A stretch of DNA of 22,607 nt from Saprospiraceae bacterium (GTDB lineage Bacteria > Bacteroidota > Bacteroidia > Chitinophagales > Saprospiraceae). The notes beneath the pieces were generated by a model that worked only from the letters and a program-made list of their open reading frames with translations, made no database searches and was not told the DNA's origin. Each line of letters opens with the position of its first letter. Within the stretch, counting starts at the first letter, position 1. A program made the translations under genes and the position numbers. Shown one piece after another: positions 16,980 to 22,607 of the stretch. The stretch covers positions 1 through 22,607 of the forward strand of contig JALZVN010000014.1 of assembly GCA_023299965.1 (NCBI GenBank), read 5' to 3'.

Positions 16980-18515
16980 TTATTCATACCCAGGATTCTG
17001 AGTCAAGTTCATATTTCTCTCTCTCTCATCTTCAGGTATTGGTAACAAATAATCGTCAGGAGAAAAAGCTGGTTTCGCACCTTCTAATCCATTAGGACCA
17101 AAAACTTCATCTCCCATTTGTCTTCTTGCGATATCAAACCATCTGATACCTTCAAAAGCAAACTCAATTCTTCTTTCTTCCATTACGTCAGCAATAGTAG
17201 CTGAGCCTGTCAAATCTGCAGGTATAGCACTAGGAGCTACTACGTTAGGTACACCAGCACCAGTCACTGTGTTTCCACCTGCTCTAGCTCTAGACCTTAC
17301 TTCGTTGATTAACGCTGTAGCTTCACCTGCTCTACCAATTTCTATAGCAGCCTCTGCAGCGATTAATAACACCTCTGCATACCTGATCATAGACATGTTG
17401 TGGCTTGTTGCTCTTGCGTTACCACGGTCAAATGCGCCTGGAAAACGAGTATACTTAGCGATGTAAGGCATGTTGCCAGCGTGCTCGTGACCACTGATAG
17501 TAAAGTTTTCAAAAGTCACAACTTCACCTCCGATACTAGCTTCTTCATCAAAAGATACTGCTCTTCTATAATCACCTGCTTCGAAAGATTCATATACAGA
17601 CAATAAAGGTACAGCAACTGACCATCCGCCACCTTCATTTCTGTCATCTCCTCTGATACCAGTCATTGGTGCGATTTGATCATAAGCATTGTCAGGAGCC
17701 TCAAAGTTGTTATAGTCCAAAGCGAAGATTGGCTCTAATGAGCCATCAATAATGTCAGCATTAAACAATGTCTGAAAATCTGGATCCAATGCTAAGTTAT
17801 ATGTACCTGCATTCGCGATTACTTCTTGAGCTTCGTCATATGCAGCTTGATAGTCACCCATAGTCAAGTATACTAATGCTAAGTAAGAACTAGCTGCAGC
17901 CTTAGAAGGTATTGCTCTTGAAGGCTGCGTATTAGGCAACCAAGTTTTAGCAAATTCTAAATCTGCGATAATATTTGCGTAAACTTCATCAACTGGCGTT
18001 CTAAAAATAGTAGCTGCAGCTTCTGCATCTACTATAGGGGCATCAATATAAGGTACTCCTCCAAAAAGTCTAACCAAGTTGAAATAATAAAATGCTCTAG
18101 TAAAGTATGCTTGAGCGGTAACTGGATTCTTTTGAGAATCATCTACATTCACTTGTTCTGCACCAGCAATAGCTAGATTAGCTCCTGCGATTCCTTGGTA
18201 AGATTTTGGCCAGAACTCAGTAAGCATACCATTACTAGCCAATGTTGTCATTTCATCCATTTCTACTCTTCTTGTTTGAGTAGACTGTAGATTTACCATA
18301 TCAGAACGCAACATCAATGCGATAGATAATTTTCTTCCCCAATATTTTTCATTGATGGCGTGCGTCAAAGCTCCATCAACAGCTGTTTGGATATCACTTG
18401 GAGTCTGAAAAAAACCATCTGGCGCCAACAATCCTTGTGGCTCTTCAGTTAAATCTGCACATCCAACGATTCCTATACTTACAAATAGTAAGAGTATATA
18501 TTTAAACGTTTTCAT
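16980..18515 (-). CDS. SusD/RagB-family outer-membrane glycan-binding lipoprotein
   Basis: 511 residues. The N-terminus is a lipoprotein signal (MKTFKYILLLFVSIGIVGC) with lipidation Cys19, then ADLTEEPQG. The body has SusD-family features: an N-terminal TPR-like helical region (AQAYFTRAFYYFNLVRLFGGVPY at about 131-153, ASSYLALVYLTMGDYQAAYDEA) and the C-terminal RagB/SusD part (MSMIRYAEVLLIAAEAAIEIG, INEVRSRARAG, EERRIEFAFEGIRWFDIARRQ), ending LTQNPGYE. It forms the lid over the SusC pore and captures an oligosaccharide or peptide at the cell surface. It starts 42 nt after the SusC stop, so the two are co-transcribed. The substrate cannot be read from the sequence. Confidence 0.95.
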   Translation of the reverse strand: MKTFKYILLLFVSIGIVGCADLTEEPQGLLAPDGFFQTPSDIQTAVDGALTHAINEKYWGRKLSIALMLRSDMVNLQSTQTRRVEMDEMTTLASNGMLTEFWPKSYQGIAGANLAIAGAEQVNVDDSQKNPVTAQAYFTRAFYYFNLVRLFGGVPYIDAPIVDAEAAATIFRTPVDEVYANIIADLEFAKTWLPNTQPSRAIPSKAAASSYLALVYLTMGDYQAAYDEAQEVIANAGTYNLALDPDFQTLFNADIIDGSLEPIFALDYNNFEAPDNAYDQIAPMTGIRGDDRNEGGGWSVAVPLLSVYESFEAGDYRRAVSFDEEASIGGEVVTFENFTISGHEHAGNMPYIAKYTRFPGAFDRGNARATSHNMSMIRYAEVLLIAAEAAIEIGRAGEATALINEVRSRARAGGNTVTGAGVPNVVAPSAIPADLTGSATIADVMEERRIEFAFEGIRWFDIARRQMGDEVFGPNGLEGAKPAFSPDDYLLPIPEDERERNMNLTQNPGYE

Positions 18516-18557
18516 GATATAATTTTTTTAATATTAAATTATTAATTTCCTTTTTTT

Positions 18558-21500
18558 TTAAAACTTCACATTAAGACTTAAAAGCACCGATCTTATAGTT
18601 GGATAGTTACCAAAATCAAATCCTCTTACCACATTACTTGAAGTATTTCCTGGTCCACTTGATCCAAAGAAATTCGCTTCAGGATCTAAACCAGTATAAC
18701 TCGTGAAAGTTAACAAGTTCTGAGCACTTATTGCAAACCTTACATTACCTATTCCAAGATTTTCCACAACACTTGAAGGTAAGTTATACCCTAAAGCAAT
18801 GTTTTTAAGTCTGATATAACTTCCATCCTCCACAAACCTAGAAGAAATCTCTCTATTACTATTGTTTCCTACACGAGGCTGATCTGTATTAGTATTCGAT
18901 GGCGTCCAGGCATCATTGAAATAATCTACCGTAGTATTCGCATCTCCGTTATTCAACTGTACATCTGTCAAGTTAAAAATTTCACCTCCTTGAGATCCTT
19001 GGAAAAAGATATTCAAGTCAAACCCTTGGTATGAGAAAGTGTTGTTAAAACCAAAAGTGAAATCTGGATTAGGATTACCAATAATCGTTCTATCTGCTTC
19101 CGTAATTTCACCGTCTTGCACACCATCTTCATCCGCAATATCAAAGAACAATGGATCACCAGCAACGCCACCTTCTAGTGTAGCTGTTCCTTCTGGGAAG
19201 TCTCCGCCTTGATATACTCCTGCATAGTCAAATCCCCAGAATAGTCCTACTTCTTCGCCCTCTCTCAAGATAAAAGATCTGTCATGTGAGAAGTAACTAG
19301 GTGTAGCATCTCCAAAGAAATCCGCATCATTTATAAGAGCAACTACCTCACTGCTATTTCTTGAAATATTGAAATCCGTATTCCACTTGAAATCACCTTT
19401 TACAATGTTTTTAGTGTTTAAAGACAATTCAATTCCTCTATTGTTAATCTCTCCTAGATTAGTAAGTATTTCATCACTAGCAAAACCAAAATATTCTGGA
19501 ATACCGTTGTTCCCCAAAATCAAATCTTCTGTATCAATATCATAAAAGTCAAAAGACACATTGATTCTATTGTTTATCAATCCTAAATCAACACCCAAGT
19601 TGATTTGAGAGGAAGTCTCCCATCTCAAATCTGGATTAGCAGGCTGATCTGGCGTAATAGCAAATACAGTTTCTCCATTGCTTGAAGCATAAAGACTAGC
19701 AAATCTTGCCAAAGATTGGAAAGGGCTGATCGATGGATTCCCTGTTCGTCCCCAACTCCCTCTCAATTTCAATCCTGATACTACCTTGCTGTCTGCTAAG
19801 AAAGCTTCTCTATCCAACTTATAAGCGATTGCTGCAGATGGGAAAATCGCGTGCTTATTATTAGCTGCGAAGTTTGATGCACCATCTCTTCTGATAGTTG
19901 CTGTCAACAATAATTTATCATCAAAATCATAGTTAACTCTTCCAAACTGAGATTCTATCTCTACATCTGACAAAAAAGAGTTAGGCTGCAATAATCCTGT
20001 CGCAGTTCCTAATGCATGGAAAGAGAAATTGTCTGAAAGAAATCCTGTTCCCGCTGCAGAAAATGCCTGTGTATTGCTTTGTTGGTAAGAGTATCCCGCC
20101 AATAAAGTCAGACCTGATTGTCCAAAATCTCTGTTATACGTCAAGTAATTTTCACTAATGATATTCCTTCTATTAGCGTCAGTAATACTAGCTCTACCAT
20201 CTACTGCTGATGCAGTAATAATCAATGATGAAGGTTGATAAATACCTCTTCTTTCATTTTCAGAACTGAGACCAAAAGTTGTCTTGAAAGACAAGCCAGA
20301 CAAAATCTCATAGTCCAAATAAACATTGGCTCTAAAATCATTCGAAGTAGTTTCATCTACTCTCTGTGTAGCTACTGCGTAAGGGTTGTCAACCTCATCA
20401 CCAATCGCATCATTGGTTGTAAATTGTCCATTTTCAATAATTGGCTTATCTGGTGCAAATCTTGCAGCTAGTGATATTACATCATCACCTCCTACAGTTA
20501 CCGATCCATCTGACTGAGTGGTAACCCCATCTTTAATCCCTCTAGAACCAAATAGATTGGCGCCTAACTTCAACTTCTTTGTAGCTTGAATATCCAAGTT
20601 CGTAAGGAAAGTCGTTCTTTCAAAACCAGAATTAACTACTACACCCTCTTGGTTGAAATAGTTACCTGAGACATAGTAATTTACCTTCTCAGAACCACCC
20701 GCTACAGAAAGTTGGTGCTGTTGCGTGTGACCATCTTCATAGATTTCGTCTTGCCAATCCGTATCTGCATCTCCCTGCGGATATGGTACTGCATTTCCTT
20801 GATTCGCTCTAATTTGATTTTGGTAGTCTGCAAATTGGTCCGCGTTTAACAAGTCAAGCTCGTTAGCAGTAGACTGTGTAGCAAAAGAAGTATTAAGCTC
20901 TACAGACAATTGACCACTCTTACCTTTTTTAGTAGTTACAATAACAACACCATTAGATCCTCTAGATCCATATATCGCAGTTGCAGATGCATCCTTCAAT
21001 ACTTCGATAGATGCGATGTCATTTGCTTGAGGAAAAGAAGCCCCTACAAAACCATCCACTACGATCAATGGTGCACTACTTGCATTTATAGAAGTATTAC
21101 CTCTAATTCTGATATTAATCGGTGCACCTGGTTCACCACCGTTGTTAGACTGTACGTCTACACCGGCTGCTCTACCCTGCAATGCTTGTGCCGCATCCAA
21201 TACTGGAAAGGCCGTCAACTCATCCTCTGTCACGGAAGCCACTGCACCAGTAATGTCACTCTTTTTTCGAGATCCATATCCTACTACTACTACTTCGTCT
21301 AGTGTTTCAGAATCTGTAGCCATAGTAAACGTGTAGTTGACACCATCACCTACTACTATTTCTTGATCTACATAACCTATATAACTATAGACTAGCACAT
21401 CTCCATTAGTAGCGTTGATAGAATAAGAACCATCAATATCTGAGATCGTCCCAGAAGTAGTCCCTTTTTTCAATACACTTACCCCGATTAAAGGCTCTCC

Positions 21501-21665
21501 TGTGTCATCTGTCAAGACTCCAGATACCTGGGCATTCAAGAAGGTGAAGGAGGAACATAGACATAAGGTTATGGCTATGAAAAGCGTTCTAAATTGCCTT
21601 TGGTCTAGGAAGGTAGACTTCCACGACAGGCTTGTTTTTCGTGTGTGATTTTTCATTTTTAACAT
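18558..21665 (-). CDS. SusC/RagA-family TonB-linked outer-membrane transporter
   Basis: 1035 residues. A long basic N-region leads to a signal peptide ending FLNAQ (about residue 46). A carboxypeptidase-regulatory-like beta domain follows at about 47-118 (VSGVLTDDTGEPLIGVSV, GTISDIDGSYSI). The DEVVVVGYG motif at 123-131 then opens the plug domain (GAVASVTEDEL, VVDGF, IEVLKDASATAIYGSRGSNGVVIVTTKKG). The barrel runs to the C-terminal LSLNVKF. It imports the ligand captured by SusD using TonB energy. It is the first gene of a two-gene operon with a promoter at 21753-21784 and a palindromic operator at 21713-21740. ATG at 21665 is used, but the ATG three codons later is equally possible. No glycoside hydrolase or polysaccharide lyase is in view, so this may be the edge of a larger locus or a stand-alone pair. 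Confidence 0.96.
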   Translation of the reverse strand: MLKMKNHTRKTSLSWKSTFLDQRQFRTLFIAITLCLCSSFTFLNAQVSGVLTDDTGEPLIGVSVLKKGTTSGTISDIDGSYSINATNGDVLVYSYIGYVDQEIVVGDGVNYTFTMATDSETLDEVVVVGYGSRKKSDITGAVASVTEDELTAFPVLDAAQALQGRAAGVDVQSNNGGEPGAPINIRIRGNTSINASSAPLIVVDGFVGASFPQANDIASIEVLKDASATAIYGSRGSNGVVIVTTKKGKSGQLSVELNTSFATQSTANELDLLNADQFADYQNQIRANQGNAVPYPQGDADTDWQDEIYEDGHTQQHQLSVAGGSEKVNYYVSGNYFNQEGVVVNSGFERTTFLTNLDIQATKKLKLGANLFGSRGIKDGVTTQSDGSVTVGGDDVISLAARFAPDKPIIENGQFTTNDAIGDEVDNPYAVATQRVDETTSNDFRANVYLDYEILSGLSFKTTFGLSSENERRGIYQPSSLIITASAVDGRASITDANRRNIISENYLTYNRDFGQSGLTLLAGYSYQQSNTQAFSAAGTGFLSDNFSFHALGTATGLLQPNSFLSDVEIESQFGRVNYDFDDKLLLTATIRRDGASNFAANNKHAIFPSAAIAYKLDREAFLADSKVVSGLKLRGSWGRTGNPSISPFQSLARFASLYASSNGETVFAITPDQPANPDLRWETSSQINLGVDLGLINNRINVSFDFYDIDTEDLILGNNGIPEYFGFASDEILTNLGEINNRGIELSLNTKNIVKGDFKWNTDFNISRNSSEVVALINDADFFGDATPSYFSHDRSFILREGEEVGLFWGFDYAGVYQGGDFPEGTATLEGGVAGDPLFFDIADEDGVQDGEITEADRTIIGNPNPDFTFGFNNTFSYQGFDLNIFFQGSQGGEIFNLTDVQLNNGDANTTVDYFNDAWTPSNTNTDQPRVGNNSNREISSRFVEDGSYIRLKNIALGYNLPSSVVENLGIGNVRFAISAQNLLTFTSYTGLDPEANFFGSSGPGNTSSNVVRGFDFGNYPTIRSVLLSLNVKF

Positions 21666-21712
21666 GTTTTAACTAATAAATAAAGTCAGGTCGCAGATTT
21701 CGATTTCTCTCT

Positions 21713-21740
21713 TTGGTTGACCAATTAATTGGTCAACCAA
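21713..21740. promoter_or_regulatory. 28-bp perfect palindromic operator (two TTGGTnnACCAA boxes)
   Basis: TTGGTTGACCAA (21713-21724) and TTGGTCAACCAA (21729-21740) are exact reverse complements of each other, joined by TTAA, so the whole 28 bp is a perfect palindrome. Each half also fits TTGGTnnACCAA, a consensus like that of UxuR/ExuR-type GntR repressors. It begins about 13 bp downstream of the -7 element, within the predicted 5' leader, a position suited to repression. Confidence 0.75.
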
Positions 21741-21752
21741 TTTCTGCCTTGC

Positions 21753-21784
21753 CAAAAGTACCATCTTTATTACCCTTAGCCAAA
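21753..21784 (-). promoter_or_regulatory. Bacteroidetes-type promoter of the SusC-SusD operon
   Basis: Reading the minus strand, TTTG (21784 to 21781) is followed after exactly 20 nt by TACTTTTG (21760 to 21753). This matches the -33 TTTG / -7 TAnnTTTG consensus with its 19-21 nt spacing. Transcription should start near 21748, giving a leader of about 80 nt that contains the palindrome. Confidence 0.75.
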
Positions 21785-22048
21785 AAAATATTGTAGCAAA
21801 TTTTATTATACGTATTCTAAATACCTCCAAACACTAAGGTAGTGCAGTCTTATTTCACCCTCATAATCCTTCAATTATACTCATCCTGCCATATAAAATT
21901 TCCAGAACAATAGCGCAAAACAAAAACACTAATCAATTGATTATAAATACGTTATGTGAAAAGATCTATTTTAAAACACAGAAAAGTTCTCAACAATGCA
22001 CTTATAACACTATCCGCACGCAAAATAAACACACTAGACTGACTTTGA
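21785..22048. other. AT-rich spacer upstream of SusC promoter
   Basis: No gene or clear signal is seen. The short frames in this stretch have no recognisable protein features and run into the repeat at 22049. No divergent regulator gene is present in the window. Confidence 0.5.
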
Positions 22049-22256
22049 TTTGGGGGTGCCGCCATCCCGAGAAAAACGGGAGTCGTCGCGTCGTCCGCTG
22101 TATCCCGACACCATATTTATAAGGGTTATGTCAATCTTAGAGATGTATAGCAACTAGTCTTCATTAGCACCTAATATATATCGGGATGCCGCTACCACCG
22201 CTCACCTCTAACGCGGGTTCCCCTTGTCGAGCTTTGATGCCTACGGCATGTCGCAA
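22049..22256 (-). repeat. Dispersed structured element, copy B (inverted relative to copy A)
   Basis: Carries the complements of the copy A blocks in the same order on the minus strand: TTTGGGGGTGCCGCC (22049-22063), CGTCGCGTCGTCC (22084-22096), CTACCACCGCTCACCTCTA (22192-22210) and TTGTCGAGCT (22224-22233). Hairpins sit in equivalent places but with different sequence: TCCCG/CGGGA at 22065-22081 (minus-strand loop TTTTTCT), ATCCCGA/TCGGGAT (22102-22108 with 22181-22187), GGG-GAA-CCC at 22215-22223 and ATGCC/GGCAT at 22237-22249. The second of these has a 72-nt AT-rich loop where copy A has only 7 nt. Confidence 0.85.
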
Positions 22257-22607
22257 AGATCAAGATGAACACAATCAAAAATGAATCTTTCAAAAATTAT
22301 TAGAAACCTAGTACATCAAGATAATCCAGCAAAGCCATTCTACTCGTCTGTCCCCAAAGATGTGTTTGAAACGTGCAGTTTAATTTTCAAAATTAAGTTG
22401 GAAGTGTAATCCTCTACTATTTATTCTAGCAGCCCATCTTCATAACCATGTTGGCAAGTGACACACAACTCTAACCCAAATGACCGGGCAAACAAGTTCG
22501 TCTGAATATTCAAATTTGAAAAGACAAAAAAAATTACGATGCGGTAGTTCTCAATTCGACTTTTGCTAAAAACAATATTTCGCAGTTAGAATTTAAAGAG
22601 CGTAAGA
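22257..22607. other. Right-end stretch without a supported gene
   Basis: AT-rich and unannotated. A 42-codon frame at 22281-22409 (plus strand) and a minus-strand tail (about 22605 to 22537, ending AKVELRTTAS then stop) can be read, but neither has a recognisable motif. The tail could be the 3' end of a gene lying beyond the window; this cannot be decided here. Confidence 0.4.

Noticed and set aside
20910..21302. 130-codon plus-strand ORF
   Set aside because: It is antisense within the plug and N-terminal region of the SusC gene, with Cys/Tyr/Ser-rich composition typical of a shadow frame.
15566..22256. Inverted repeats as ends of a composite transposon carrying the SDR and SusCD genes
   Set aside because: The copies differ in length and stem sequence, no transposase or target-site duplication is visible, and the enclosed genes look typical of the chromosome.
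22281..22409. 42-codon plus-strand ORF beginning MNLSKIIRNL
   Set aside because: Short, no motif, no ribosome-binding site or promoter seen; chance ORF is at least as likely.

Overview
The window looks like chromosomal DNA of a Bacteroidota bacterium, probably an environmental or marine one of the Cytophagia/Saprospiria kind. The support is a SusC/SusD pair, a TTTG / TAnnTTTG promoter of the Bacteroidetes sigma type, a TPR-containing hybrid histidine kinase, a DUF6268-like outer-membrane barrel, and near absence of Shine-Dalgarno sequences. I cannot name genus or species. I see no tRNA, rRNA, CRISPR array, transposase or phage gene.

Left region (1-6640). The 5' part of a secreted amidohydrolase-family gene runs off the left edge (minus strand). 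A repeat-rich spacer follows, with a perfect 18-bp inverted repeat and a GC-rich segment. Next is a minus-strand hybrid sensor kinase (TPR, TM, HisKA, HATPase, REC), then a plus-strand wreck of a second histidine kinase (core deleted, in-frame stop, damaged G1 box). A minus-strand MATE transporter follows, whose true start lies about 70 codons inside the longest open frame. The spacer upstream of it looks like another dispersed repeat.

Central operon (6692-11800, plus strand). Four genes are packed with 0-nt, 14-nt and 4-nt junctions: a DUF4956 membrane protein, a CYTH/triphosphate-tunnel protein with a signal peptide and C-terminal membrane anchor, a membrane-anchored CotH-kinase-like protein fused to a carbohydrate-binding-like domain and a parallel beta-helix, and a small VTC-type polyphosphate-polymerase-domain protein. 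CotH, DUF4956 and VTC are families I recall occurring together in bacteria. The extra, apparently periplasmic, tunnel-fold protein is what makes this version stand out. A plausible reading is a cell-envelope phosphate/polyphosphate system: a cytoplasmic tunnel enzyme, a membrane partner, and two periplasm-facing proteins, one a predicted kinase. This is the best candidate for an under-described system in the window.

Right region (12013-22607). A convergent RND/MMPL exporter of two-Asp (HAE3-like) architecture is followed by a lone beta-barrel gene, then an SDR oxidoreductase with its own terminator. The SusC-SusD operon (minus strand) has a well-formed promoter, a 28-bp perfect palindrome just downstream of the predicted transcription start, made of two TTGGTnnACCAA boxes, and a 17-bp-stem terminator. 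The boxes resemble operators of UxuR/ExuR-type GntR regulators, so uronate or alginate-type substrates are a testable guess for this transporter and perhaps the SDR.

Two inverted copies of one dispersed structured element lie at 15566-15741 and 22049-22256. They share short conserved blocks, while at least three intervening hairpins have different stem sequences that remain paired. This compensatory pattern suggests selection on folded RNA or single-stranded DNA.
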